A stretch of DNA of 30,017 nt from SKLM01 sp964390305 (GTDB taxonomy: Bacteria; Chloroflexota; Anaerolineae; B4-G1): contig CAYMHT010000024.1 in NCBI GenBank assembly GCA_964390305.1, forward strand, positions 1 to 30,017. Direction: 5' to 3'. Below, in pieces: positions 1 to 8,345 of the stretch (positions are counted from its first letter, which is position 1; each line of letters begins with the position of its first letter). The notes under the pieces were generated by a model. It ran no database searches and was not told the DNA's origin. It saw only the letters and a program-made list of their open reading frames with translations. The translations under genes and the position numbers were made by a program.

Positions 1-1326
1 GTGAACTACTACATCTGGACGATTGGGTGTCAGATGAACGTCGCCGACTCCCGGCGGCTGGCGTCGGCGCTGGAGCGCGTGGGGCACACGCCCGTCGACC
101 GTGCGGAGGAGGCCGACATCGTCGTACTCAACACCTGTGTCGTCCGGCAGTCGGCCGAGGACAGGATCTACGGACGTCTGGGCTCCCTGAAGCCTCTGAA
201 GGAAGAACGCCCGGAGATCGTCATCGGTCTGATGGGCTGCTTCGTCGGCGTGCGCGACCCCGGCCCACTGCGTGACCGCTTCTCCTGGGTCGACGCCTTC
301 ATGCCGCCATCGGACCCCCGGCCGCTCCTCGATCACCTGAGCGAGCGTGGATGGGCCGACGACGGGCGGGCGATGGAGACGACCCGGCTCACGGAGCGCT
401 ACCGCCTCCAGGACGGCGACCTGATCCTCCCGGCCCGTGACCGAGGGACGTTGGTCTCGGCCTACATCTCCGCCGTCCTCGGCTGCTCCCACGCATGCTC
501 CTACTGTGTCATCCCCTATCGTCGTGGCCCTGAGCGCAGTCGCCCAACCGATGAAATCGTGGAGGAAGCGCACGCGCTTGTAGCCCAGGGCGTCAAGGAG
601 ATCACGCTGCTGGGACAGATCATCGATCGTTACGGGCTCGATCTGCCGAGCGACGCCTCTCTCCCCTCGCTGCTCCGCCGCTTGCACCACATTGAGGGGC
701 TGGAGCGCGTCCGCTTCCTCACCTCACACCCCACCTGGATGACGGACGAGCTGCTGGACGTTGTCGCAGAGCTTCCTAAGGTCTGTGAGCACATCGAGGT
801 GCCGGTGCAGGCGGGCGACGATGAGGTACTGAGGCGTATGAGGCGCGGCTACACGGCCGACGACTATCGGCGTCTGGTCGCACGCATCCGCCGGCGCATT
901 CCCGGGGTCTCCATCGCTACCGACATCATCGTCGGCTTCCCGGGCGAGACCGAGGAGCAGTTCCAGCGGACGTATGACCTCCTGGCCGACCTGCGACTCG
1001 ACAAGGCACACATCGCGCGCTACTCGCCGCGTCCGCAGACGTTGGCGGCCCGCCATCTTGCGGACGACGTCCCCCCAGAGGAGAAGGAGCGCCGGCGAAA
1101 GGCCCTCGACGAGCTGCAGGCGGAGATCGTCGGCGAGATCAACGCCCGGCTGCTGGGCGAGACGGTGGAGGTGCTCGTCGAGGGCAGGAAGAAGGGGCGC
1201 TGGTGGGGACGCACACGCACCGACAGGCTGGTCTACTTCGAGGACGACGCCCAGTGGCGCGGACGCCTGGCCCGCGTGCGCATCACCTGGGCTGGGCCGT
1301 GGTCCCTCATCGGAGACGTCGATTAG
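1..1326 (+). CDS. miaB: tRNA-2-methylthio-N6-dimethylallyladenosine synthase (MiaB)
   Basis: Radical-SAM methylthiotransferase that adds a methylthio group to isopentenyl-adenosine 37 of tRNAs reading UNN codons; it acts in the cytoplasm. The 441-residue product has the complete family layout. The N-terminal UPF0004 domain carries the three cluster-binding cysteines C10, C46 and C80. The radical-SAM motif CSHACSYC gives C162, C166 and C169. A C-terminal TRAM-like domain covers roughly residues 375-440. The length is normal for MiaB. The start is a GTG at the very first base of the window; the N-terminus MNYYIWTIGCQMN matches where MiaB proteins usually begin, so it is probably the true start, but upstream signals are out of view. 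The related MtaB and RimO families are less likely because of the spacing of C10, C46 and C80 and the WTIGCQMN start. Confidence 0.93.
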   Translation: MNYYIWTIGCQMNVADSRRLASALERVGHTPVDRAEEADIVVLNTCVVRQSAEDRIYGRLGSLKPLKEERPEIVIGLMGCFVGVRDPGPLRDRFSWVDAFMPPSDPRPLLDHLSERGWADDGRAMETTRLTERYRLQDGDLILPARDRGTLVSAYISAVLGCSHACSYCVIPYRRGPERSRPTDEIVEEAHALVAQGVKEITLLGQIIDRYGLDLPSDASLPSLLRRLHHIEGLERVRFLTSHPTWMTDELLDVVAELPKVCEHIEVPVQAGDDEVLRRMRRGYTADDYRRLVARIRRRIPGVSIATDIIVGFPGETEEQFQRTYDLLADLRLDKAHIARYSPRPQTLAARHLADDVPPEEKERRRKALDELQAEIVGEINARLLGETVEVLVEGRKKGRWWGRTRTDRLVYFEDDAQWRGRLARVRITWAGPWSLIGDVD

Positions 1327-1365
1327 ACGACCCTTGCCCGCGTTCCCCACCCGGACCTTCTGTGT

Positions 1366-1394
1366 TTGACCTCAGGTCTTCGCGGCGATATAAT
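1366..1394 (+). promoter_or_regulatory. Sigma-70 promoter for the penicillin acylase gene
   Basis: A -35 box TTGACC (1366-1371) and a perfect -10 box TATAAT (1389-1394) are separated by exactly 17 bp. The expected transcript start near 1401 lies about 35 bases before the ATG at 1436. A GGAGGG ribosome site lies at 1427-1432. No terminator is visible between miaB and this promoter. Confidence 0.8.
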
Positions 1395-1435
1395 GCCCGC
1401 TGCCACGTCGCCGTCAGCAACCCAATGGAGGGAAT

Positions 1436-3862
1436 ATGCGCACGCGGGGTCGTCTCTTCTTGGTACTGCCTGCTCTCTTGCTCGTGGTTGGGCTGGTCGG
1501 GCTGGGATACGGAGTCACGACCGTCCGCCGCTGCTGGCCGAAGGTCGAAGGCACAATCCAGGCGCATGGCCTGCAGGCAGACGTCACCGTCGTCCGCGAC
1601 AGCTGGGGCATCCCCCACATCTACGCCTCCAACCCCCACGATCTCTTCTTCGCCCAGGGCTACGTCCACGCCCAGGACCGCTTCTGGCAGATGGAGTTCT
1701 GGCGACGCATCGGCTCCGGCCGCCTGTCGGAGATCCTGGGCGAGTCTGGGCTGGAGCAGGACCGGTTCATTCGAACCATCGGCTGGCATCGCACGGCCGC
1801 TCAAGAGCTGGAAACCCTCGACGACGAAACTCGCTCGGCCCTGGAGGCATACGCCGAGGGCGTCAACGCCTATGTCTCCGCCCACGGAGGATCCCTGGGG
1901 CTGGAGTTCATCGTCTTGGGCCTCACCGGGACCAAGTTCGAACCTGAACCATGGACCCCGCTTAACAGCATCGCCTGGGGCAAGGTGATGGCCTGGAATC
2001 TATCGGGCAATAGGACGTACGAGCTCCTGCGCGCTCAGATCGCCGCCCGCCTGGGCACCTCCGCCGTCGACGTGCTGGTACCACCCTATCCAGAGCGACA
2101 TCCCATCATTGTCCCTCATCCGGTGACAGAGCCGTCGCTTCGGGCGGTGCCGGAGGCCGCGACGGAGACCTTTGCCCTCGGCGGCGGAGAGCGTCTTGGG
2201 AGTAACAGCTGGGTTATCGCCGGGGACCGGACCGAGACCGGGGCTCCGCTCCTGGCCAACGATCCACACTTGGGAATCCAGATGCCCTCCATCTGGTATG
2301 AGATCGGCCTCCACTGCGAACCCGTAGGCCCCGAGTGTCCTTATGACGTGGTGGGTGCCTCATTCGCCAGCACGCCCGGCGTCATCATCGGGCACAACGA
2401 TCGCATTGCCTGGGGCCTCACCAACCTGGGTCCCGACGTCCAGGACCTGTTCATCGAGCGACTCAACCCGGAGAACCCCGATCAGTACGAGTACCGGGGC
2501 GAGTGGAGGGACATGGAGATCATCCGCGAGGAGATCCAGGTTGCCGGCCGGGAGGAGCCGGTGGTGGTGGACGCCCGCATCACGCACCACGGACCGATCA
2601 TCAACGACGTGGCTGCGGGGACAGAGGAGGACTGGTCATTTGGCTGGCAGCCGCTCGCCCTCTCTTGGACGGCGCTCCAGCCCGGCACCCTGATGCGCAG
2701 CGTCCTGCTCCTCGATCGAGCCACCAACTGGGAGGAGTTCCGAGAGGCACTCTCGTACTGGGACGCGCCCAGCCAGAACTTCGTCTACGCCGATGTGGAG
2801 GGGAACATCGGCTACCAGGCCCCGGGCCGCATCCCCATCCGCGCCTCGGGCGACGGCACCGTGCCGGTCCCCGGGTGGACCGGGGAGCACGAGTGGGTGG
2901 ACACCATTCCTTACGATGACCTGCCGCGCGCCTTTAACCCACCGGAGGGCACCCTCGTCACCGCCAACAACGCCGTGGTGCAGGGAGACTATCCGTATCT
3001 CATCACCAAGGATTGGGCACCTGGCTATCGAGCAAGGCGGATCTGCGATCTCATCGAGGCCGATCCGTTTCTGTCCATTGAAGATGTGAAGACAATTCAG
3101 GGCGACGACGCGCCTCTCTGGGCGCAAGAGGTGCTTCCCTTTGTGACCTCCATCCCCACCGATCTGCCGCAGCTGGGCGAGGCCATCGCTCTGCTACACC
3201 AGTGGGACGGACGGGCGAAGAGAGACAGCGCAGCCGCGGCTCTCTTTGAGGTCTTCCGCATCCATCTCATCGATGCGACCTTCGGCGACGAGTTGGGAGA
3301 GGATCTCCTGGCGAAGGCCCGGCCCGAGCTGGTGACGGTGCTGGCGAGTCTGGTGTCCGACGAGCAGTCCCCCTGGTTCGACCATCGTATGACGTCGCCC
3401 GTGGAGACCCGGGACGAGATTATCCTGCGAGCCCTCGAGGAGGCGGTAAAGGATCTGTCCGAGACGCAGGGATCCAGGATGGACAAGTGGCGCTGGGGCG
3501 ACCTGCACACCGCGTCCTTTGAGAACCAGAGCCTTGGACAGTGTGGGATCAGGCCCATCGAGGCGATCTTCAATCGCGGTCCGTTCGCTGTTGACGGCAG
3601 CCTCGCCACAGTCAACCAGGCGGACTATGACCCGGACGAGCCTTTCTCCGTCAAGACCGTCGCCTCCTATCGCCAGATTGTCGACCTCGACGACCTCAGT
3701 CGCTCCGTCTCCATGCACACCACGGGGCAGTCCGGTCATCCCTTCCATCGCCACTACGACGATATGATCGATCCCTGGCGGAACGTCGAATACCATCCGA
3801 TGCTGTGGGGACGGGCCCACGTGGAGGCGGAGGCCGACGCCGTGCTCGTCTTGACTCCCTAG
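1436..3862 (+). CDS. Penicillin acylase family protein (N-terminal nucleophile amidohydrolase), membrane-anchored or exported
   Basis: Member of the penicillin/acyl-homoserine-lactone acylase family, which hydrolyses amide bonds after autocatalytic cleavage into alpha and beta chains. Residues about 7-29 form one hydrophobic segment after a short basic N-terminus, fitting a signal anchor or signal peptide, so the enzyme should act outside the membrane. The sequence LGSNSW at 254-259 fits the conserved processing site, with S256 as the new N-terminal nucleophile of the beta chain. The downstream ANDPHLG block and the preceding alpha-chain pattern DSWGIPHIYA with AQDRFWQM are typical. The 808-residue length is normal. 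It is a single gene with its own promoter. The substrate cannot be told from sequence: penicillin, acyl-homoserine lactone, or another N-acyl compound are all possible. Confidence 0.9.
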   Translation: MRTRGRLFLVLPALLLVVGLVGLGYGVTTVRRCWPKVEGTIQAHGLQADVTVVRDSWGIPHIYASNPHDLFFAQGYVHAQDRFWQMEFWRRIGSGRLSEILGESGLEQDRFIRTIGWHRTAAQELETLDDETRSALEAYAEGVNAYVSAHGGSLGLEFIVLGLTGTKFEPEPWTPLNSIAWGKVMAWNLSGNRTYELLRAQIAARLGTSAVDVLVPPYPERHPIIVPHPVTEPSLRAVPEAATETFALGGGERLGSNSWVIAGDRTETGAPLLANDPHLGIQMPSIWYEIGLHCEPVGPECPYDVVGASFASTPGVIIGHNDRIAWGLTNLGPDVQDLFIERLNPENPDQYEYRGEWRDMEIIREEIQVAGREEPVVVDARITHHGPIINDVAAGTEEDWSFGWQPLALSWTALQPGTLMRSVLLLDRATNWEEFREALSYWDAPSQNFVYADVEGNIGYQAPGRIPIRASGDGTVPVPGWTGEHEWVDTIPYDDLPRAFNPPEGTLVTANNAVVQGDYPYLITKDWAPGYRARRICDLIEADPFLSIEDVKTIQGDDAPLWAQEVLPFVTSIPTDLPQLGEAIALLHQWDGRAKRDSAAAALFEVFRIHLIDATFGDELGEDLLAKARPELVTVLASLVSDEQSPWFDHRMTSPVETRDEIILRALEEAVKDLSETQGSRMDKWRWGDLHTASFENQSLGQCGIRPIEAIFNRGPFAVDGSLATVNQADYDPDEPFSVKTVASYRQIVDLDDLSRSVSMHTTGQSGHPFHRHYDDMIDPWRNVEYHPMLWGRAHVEAEADAVLVLTP

Positions 3863-4108
3863 ACCAGACATGGATCGAATCTTCGCGGCCGCCCCTGACC
3901 CTGTGATCGGAACGTTTCCCGCTGTGGCCTCCGATTTGCGCACCATTCACAACACGAGACCCCTGTCGTCATTCCGACCGGAGCGGCTTCCCCTCGCCTC
4001 CTGCCAAGACCGTCGACGCCCATCGGATCAAGCATCGAGACACCCTGCGGTGGGAACCTGACTATCTGCCGTCAAACCAAACGTAGACCGGACACAAAGG
4101 AGCCAAAC

Positions 4109-4522
4109 ATGACCAAGGAAATCATCGTCACCGACGAAGCCCCAGCCGCCGTCGGGCCATACTCCCAGGGGGTGCGCCTCGGCGATTTCATCTTCACCGC
4201 CGGGCAGTTGGGCATCGTCCCCGGCACCAAGGAGTTCGCCGGGCCCGACATCGAGAGTCAGACGCGGCAGGCGCTGGAGAACCTGAAGGCCGTGCTCGAG
4301 GCCGCCGGCTCGTGCCTTGAACACGTGGTCAAGTGCACCGTCTTCCTCCAGGACATTCAGGAGTTCTCCCGCATGAACGAAGTCTACGCCCAGTTCTTCG
4401 AGGAGAACCCGCCGGCCCGCTCGGCAGTGGAGGTCGCTGCGCTGCCCCTGGGCGGCCGGGTGGAGATTGAGGCCATCGCCGAGGCCTGCGACTGTGAGGG
4501 GGAGGGATGCCGCGGCTGCTGA
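4109..4522 (+). CDS. ridA: RidA/YjgF family enamine/imine deaminase with a Cys-rich tail
   Basis: Small cytoplasmic protein of the Rid family, which hydrolyses reactive enamine/imine intermediates released by PLP enzymes. The typical blocks are present: an early GPYSQ, an AGQLG segment, and PPARSAVEVAALPLGG with the active-site arginine R104, followed by VEIEAIA. RidA proteins usually stop soon after EAIA. This one continues with a short tail holding four cysteines (C127, C129, C134, C137). The start is supported by an AAAGGAG ribosome site six bases before the ATG. It is the first gene of a plus-strand cluster with menG, ubiX and a methyltransferase. No clear promoter was found in the 246-base gap upstream. 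Confidence 0.92.
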   Translation: MTKEIIVTDEAPAAVGPYSQGVRLGDFIFTAGQLGIVPGTKEFAGPDIESQTRQALENLKAVLEAAGSCLEHVVKCTVFLQDIQEFSRMNEVYAQFFEENPPARSAVEVAALPLGGRVEIEAIAEACDCEGEGCRGC

Positions 4523-4574
4523 TCGCGCCCTCAGCCGGGTCGGCTGTATCGGCGGCGGAAAGACGGCAGGGTCG

Positions 4575-5303
4575 GTGAGAGCCTACGCCGAGCGCGAGTT
4601 CACCGGCCCTGGCGACGCCCCGGAGCTCTTCGAGCGTATCGCCCGTTGCTACGACGGCATGAACCGGTTGCTGTCACTGGGACGCGACCGCCACTGGCGG
4701 AAGCTCGCCGCCGACACGCTCCGACTGCCCTCAGGAGGATGCGCCCTCGACGTCGGCACGGGCACCGGCGACATGGCGCTGGCCGCCACCCGGCGCTGGC
4801 CCGATGCCATCGTCGTAGGCCTGGATCCGACGGCATCGATGATCGACGTCGCCCGTCAGAAACCCGAGACTGAGCGAATTTGGTGGACCCAGGCCGACGG
4901 GTTGCACCTGCCCTTTCCCGATCGGGCCTTCGACGGCGTGGTGAGCGCATTCCTCCTGCGGAACGTCGTCGACGTGCCGCAGGCTCTGACTGAGCAGTCC
5001 CGTCTCGTTCGCGACGGCGGACGCGTGGTATGTCTGGAGCTAAGCTGGCCGCAGACACCCATCTTCTCGGCCCTGTTCCGCCTCTACTTCGCCGATCTAC
5101 TGCCACGCATCGCGGGGCTTCTGAGCGGTGAGCCAGCGGCGTACCGCTACCTGCCACGCTCAGTACAGCGCTTCCTCACCCCGAGCGAGCTGACCGAGAC
5201 GATGGAGGAGATCGGACTGAGGAATGTGCGTTGCCACCGGTTGGCACTCGGAACCGTAACGCTCCACGTCGGAGAGGGCGATATGAGAGGGAGGACCTGT
5301 TGA
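4575..5303 (+). CDS. menG: Demethylmenaquinone methyltransferase, UbiE/MenG family
   Basis: Class I SAM-dependent methyltransferase expected to carry out C-methylation of a demethylquinone, the last step of menaquinone synthesis. From the chosen GTG start the product is 242 residues. It has the family pattern FERIARCYDGMNRLLSLG (19-36), the SAM motif DVGTGTGD (59-66), a LLRNVVD block corresponding to the usual LRNV motif, and the YRYLPRSVQRF segment near the C-terminus. The GTG at 4575 places the conserved FERIA block about 19 residues in, as is usual; an upstream ATG at 4467 would overlap ridA deeply and adds unrelated residues. The stop is one base before the ubiX ATG, indicating an operon. 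Presence of ubiX here and ubiD nearby supports a quinone role. Confidence 0.86.
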   Translation: MRAYAEREFTGPGDAPELFERIARCYDGMNRLLSLGRDRHWRKLAADTLRLPSGGCALDVGTGTGDMALAATRRWPDAIVVGLDPTASMIDVARQKPETERIWWTQADGLHLPFPDRAFDGVVSAFLLRNVVDVPQALTEQSRLVRDGGRVVCLELSWPQTPIFSALFRLYFADLLPRIAGLLSGEPAAYRYLPRSVQRFLTPSELTETMEEIGLRNVRCHRLALGTVTLHVGEGDMRGRTC

Positions 5304-5304
5304 C

Positions 5305-5871
5305 ATGGACACCAAGCGCTTGATCGTCGGAATCTCTGGCGCGAGTGGAGCGATCTACGGCATCCGGATACTCGAATTCCTTGCCGAGCGACCGGAGGTC
5401 GAGACTCACCTGGTCATCAGCGCCGCCGCTGGCCTGATCATCGCCCATGAGGTCGCCCAGACAGTCGAGGAGATCGAGGCCCTCGCCGACCTCGCCTACC
5501 GCCCCGACGACCTGGCTGCCCCGATCGCCAGCGGTTCCTTCCCCACACAAGGCATGGTGATCGCGCCGTGCTCCATGAAGACCCTCTCGGCGGTCGCCAA
5601 CTCCTACGCGGCCAATCTGATTCGACGTGCGGCCGACGTGACCCTCAAGGAAAGACGGCCCCTGGTGCTCCTGACCCGCGAAACCCCGCTCCATCTCGGC
5701 CACCTCCGTCTGATGGCCCGGGCGACCGAGATTGGTGCCACCATCTTCCCTCCCATCCCCGCTTTCTACGGCCACCCCCAGACCGTCGACGACGTGGTCG
5801 ACGAGACGCTCGGCCGGGTGCTCTCACATCTCGGCATTGAGAACGATCTCTACACAGTGTGGGAAGGATGA
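5305..5871 (+). CDS. ubiX: Flavin prenyltransferase UbiX
   Basis: UbiX transfers a dimethylallyl group to FMN to make prenylated FMN, the cofactor of UbiD decarboxylases. The 188-residue product has the flavoprotein start IVGISGASGAIYGIRILEFL, the APCSMKTLSAVA block and the RRPLVLLTRETPLHL segment that are diagnostic of the family. Length is normal. It begins one base after the menG stop and ends inside an ATGA overlap with the following methyltransferase gene, so translation is probably coupled. A ubiD-family gene lies at 10188-11504 on the other strand. The pair could serve quinone biosynthesis, for example the late decarboxylation of the futalosine route (MqnL/MqnM type), but this is inferred from context. 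Confidence 0.93.
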   Translation: MDTKRLIVGISGASGAIYGIRILEFLAERPEVETHLVISAAAGLIIAHEVAQTVEEIEALADLAYRPDDLAAPIASGSFPTQGMVIAPCSMKTLSAVANSYAANLIRRAADVTLKERRPLVLLTRETPLHLGHLRLMARATEIGATIFPPIPAFYGHPQTVDDVVDETLGRVLSHLGIENDLYTVWEG

Positions 5872-6620
5872 ACGCCGACGATAAGGCCGCCACCCGCGGC
5901 CACCCCAGCTACGTCTGGCGCGCGGGCCAGGAGCGGCGCTTCCAGATGGCGCGCCGCTGGACGGGCCTCCAGGGTCAGCGTGTGCTCGATGTAGGATGTG
6001 GCGTGGGGATGTACACGGAGGCGTTCCTACGCCACACGCCTCACGTCTTCGGCGTTGAGATCGAGCGTGAGCGAGCGCTGGAGGCCCGAGAGCGCGCAGC
6101 CGGGGTGGTCGAGGCCTCTGCCGGGCGCCTGCCTTTCCGCGATGCAGCCTTCGACGTCGTCTTCTCCCATGAGGTGCTCGAGCACGTAGACGACGATCGG
6201 TCCTGCGTGGAGGAGATGGTCCGCGTGGCCCGGCCGGGGGGCCGCCTCCTCATCTTCGTCCCCAATCGGCTCTACCCCTTCGAGACCCATGGCGTTTTCT
6301 GGCGCGGTCGCTACCATTTCGGAAATGCCCCCCTGGTCAACTGGCTTCCCACCCCCCTGCGCGACCGGCTGGCTCCCCACGTTCGCGCTTACACCAGTCG
6401 GGGCCTGCGCCGCCTCTTCGAAGCTCTTCCGACTCGGGTGGTCCATCACACACAGATCTACCCAGGCTACGATAAGATCGTCGCTCGCGCGCCAGCCCTG
6501 GGCGCTCTTCTGCGCCGCGCCACCTACGCCCTCGAACGGACGCTGCTGCGCGCCTTCGGGCTCTCTCACTTCCTGGTTGTGGAGAAGAGTCAGCCAGAGG
6601 AGGTCAAGCGCTCAGGATGA
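5868..6620 (+). CDS. Class I SAM-dependent methyltransferase, substrate unknown
   Basis: The product (250 residues from the ATG) has a Methyltransf_11-type core: motif I VLDVGCGVGMY near residues 31-41, an acidic residue closing beta strand 2 (VFGVEIE), and the post-core segment FDVVFSHEVLEHVDD. The last third is basic and hydrophobic and has no motif I recognise. The ATG at 5868 overlaps the ubiX stop as ATGA, a common coupling arrangement; an in-frame GTG at 5859 would add three residues. Its 3' end overlaps the converging HAD phosphatase gene by 17 bp. Position in the ridA-menG-ubiX cluster may hint at a role near quinone or lipid metabolism, but the sequence alone does not show it. Confidence 0.8.
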   Translation: MNADDKAATRGHPSYVWRAGQERRFQMARRWTGLQGQRVLDVGCGVGMYTEAFLRHTPHVFGVEIERERALEARERAAGVVEASAGRLPFRDAAFDVVFSHEVLEHVDDDRSCVEEMVRVARPGGRLLIFVPNRLYPFETHGVFWRGRYHFGNAPLVNWLPTPLRDRLAPHVRAYTSRGLRRLFEALPTRVVHHTQIYPGYDKIVARAPALGALLRRATYALERTLLRAFGLSHFLVVEKSQPEEVKRSG

Positions 6621-7404
6621 AGCGCTCGATGGCGACAGCCGCGCCGTCCTCGGAGAACGGGGGTGCGATCCAATCGGCCGCCGCCTTCGCCACGGGGCTG
6701 GCATCTCCCATCGCCACTCCCACGCCCGCCCACGACAGCATGGGGGCGTCATTGCCCTGATCACCGATGGCCATCACCCGCCCCTGAGGGATCCCAAGGT
6801 GATCGGCGAGCCGACGTAAGGCATCCCCCTTCGACACGCCCAACGGATTCCCCTCTACGAAGTTCGCGTGGGAGCGAACCACCTCCATCTGGCCTTCGAA
6901 CCGCTGCCGCATAGCGGCCTCGATCTGATCGGCTTCGGGTGGGTCCGCCACGAACAGGATCTTGTCCGGCTGATGCCGCTCGAGCACCGAGGCAAGGTCG
7001 TCGACCCAGTGGAGATTCTCGCCCAATAGATCCCGGTAGAAGCGCTCAGGATACCGTCGCTCAGCAACGAACAGCGCGTTCTCAGCGTAGAGGACCGCGT
7101 GCCACCCCCGCTCAGCGCGCCAATCAAGGGCGTCCTCCACAATCTCTCGATCCATCGTCGCCCGGTAGAGCGCTTCGTCCGCACGCGGTGCCTGAATCAG
7201 CCCACCCTGATAGCAGATCAGCGGGGCCTCGATCTCCAACTCCCGCGCGAAGGGAACCGTGGCCTCAAGCATGCGGCCAGTGGCCAGCGTCACGACCACA
7301 CCCCGCTCCTGGGCCTGAATGACGGCTTCACGCACCCGGTTCCGAATGCTCAAGGCCTCGTCTACGAGCGTGCCGTCCACGTCCAGGGCCAGGAGCTCGA
7401 TCAC
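6604..7404 (-). CDS. Cof-type HAD-IIB family phosphatase
   Basis: Haloacid-dehalogenase hydrolase of the Cof (type IIB cap) group, which dephosphorylates small sugar phosphates or nucleotide-like metabolites. Seen in the 266-residue product: motif I LDVDGTL with nucleophile D8 and acid D10, motif II LATGR, a central cap domain, the lysine segment GVSKGDAL, and motif IV GDQGNDAPML. The start is a GTG that overlaps the prmC stop as GTGA, so it is probably translationally coupled as the last gene of the metG-to-HAD series. The 3' end overlaps the plus-strand methyltransferase gene by 17 bp. No rho-independent terminator is visible at the junction. The substrate is unknown; family members are often promiscuous. 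Confidence 0.88.
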   Translation of the reverse strand: MIELLALDVDGTLVDEALSIRNRVREAVIQAQERGVVVTLATGRMLEATVPFARELEIEAPLICYQGGLIQAPRADEALYRATMDREIVEDALDWRAERGWHAVLYAENALFVAERRYPERFYRDLLGENLHWVDDLASVLERHQPDKILFVADPPEADQIEAAMRQRFEGQMEVVRSHANFVEGNPLGVSKGDALRRLADHLGIPQGRVMAIGDQGNDAPMLSWAGVGVAMGDASPVAKAAADWIAPPFSEDGAAVAIERFILSA

Positions 7405-8345
7405 GTCTGGACCTCCAGGACCCGATCGCGGCCCGCCAGATCCGGATGGACTTGAATGGAAACCCCGGTCCCGGGGAAGAACGTCTCGGCTGCCTCCCTC
7501 ACAGCCTCTCCTTGCGAGGCGCCAATCTCAATCAGCAACGCCCCACCGGGCTTCAGAAGACCCTGGGACTGAGACAGCAGCCGCCGGATGACCTCCAACC
7601 CATCTGGGCCCCCGTCCAGCGCCAGCCGTGGCTCGTGGTTACGAATTGAGGCGGGGAGGGACGCCCACTCGTCTGCCGACACGTAGGGAGGATTCGAGAC
7701 GATCAGATCCACCGGTCCCGGCCGCCGGTCTAGCAAGTCTCCGACCATGAACTGAATCCGCTCGCCAAGGCCATGCCTGTCCGCATTTCGGCGCGCCACT
7801 GCCAGCGCCGCCGGGGAGATGTCGATGGCGCATACGGCAGCCTCCGGCAGATGAGCGGTCAGTGCGATTGCGATACAGCCAGAGCCCGTGCCCACGTCTA
7901 TCACACTCATCGGGCCTCGCTCCAGCGCCAGTTCGACCAGAAGTTCGGTCTCCGGCCGGGGAATGAGCACCTCCGGCGTCACCTCGAGTTCCAGGTCGTA
8001 GAACTCGACCTCGCCGGTGAGATGCGGAAGGGGGTAGCCCGAGACACGGTCGTCGACCAGCTGCCTGTAACGCGCCGCCTGAGTGGGGGTCAGCGAGCGT
8101 TCCGGATGGGCCAGCAGCCCGGCACGCGAACTCTCGAGCACGTGCATCAAGAGCAACTCAGCATCGACGCGGGGACTGTCGGAGGCAGGATGGAGGCGGA
8201 CGGTGGCCTCTCGCAGAGCCTGGCCCGCGCTCGAGGGGAACGTATCCGTTCCCCCTCTCCCGCCTGGTTCGTCTTCTCTCGCGCGCCGAGCCCTGACCCT
8301 CGGTTCTTGGTGTGGTGTCACGACGCCGTCGTTATTCAACCTCAC
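7401..8345 (-). CDS. prmC: Peptide chain release factor N5-glutamine methyltransferase (PrmC)
   Basis: PrmC methylates the glutamine of the GGQ motif in class I release factors. The product has the N-terminal helical domain (ALREATVRL to about residue 115), the SAM motif DVGTGSG (150-156) and the catalytic NPPY at 218-221. At 314 residues it is longer than usual by about 25-30 residues at the N-terminus. The GTG at 8345 overlaps the prfA stop by 14 bp; a second in-frame GTG at 8321 is possible. The residues before ALREA are Arg/Gly/Pro/Glu rich and may be a poorly conserved extension or non-native. Direct adjacency to prfA, its substrate, strongly supports the call. The downstream HAD gene overlaps its stop. 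Confidence 0.92.
   Translation of the reverse strand: MRLNNDGVVTPHQEPRVRARRAREDEPGGRGGTDTFPSSAGQALREATVRLHPASDSPRVDAELLLMHVLESSRAGLLAHPERSLTPTQAARYRQLVDDRVSGYPLPHLTGEVEFYDLELEVTPEVLIPRPETELLVELALERGPMSVIDVGTGSGCIAIALTAHLPEAAVCAIDISPAALAVARRNADRHGLGERIQFMVGDLLDRRPGPVDLIVSNPPYVSADEWASLPASIRNHEPRLALDGGPDGLEVIRRLLSQSQGLLKPGGALLIEIGASQGEAVREAAETFFPGTGVSIQVHPDLAGRDRVLEVQT

Noticed and set aside
3870..4061. Short plus-strand open frame between the acylase and ridA
   Set aside because: No ribosome site, odd composition and no similarity; the gap is treated as non-coding.
4467..4574. Upstream ATG start for the menG-type gene
   Set aside because: It would overlap the ridA coding end and adds residues not typical of the family; the GTG at 4575 fits family length.
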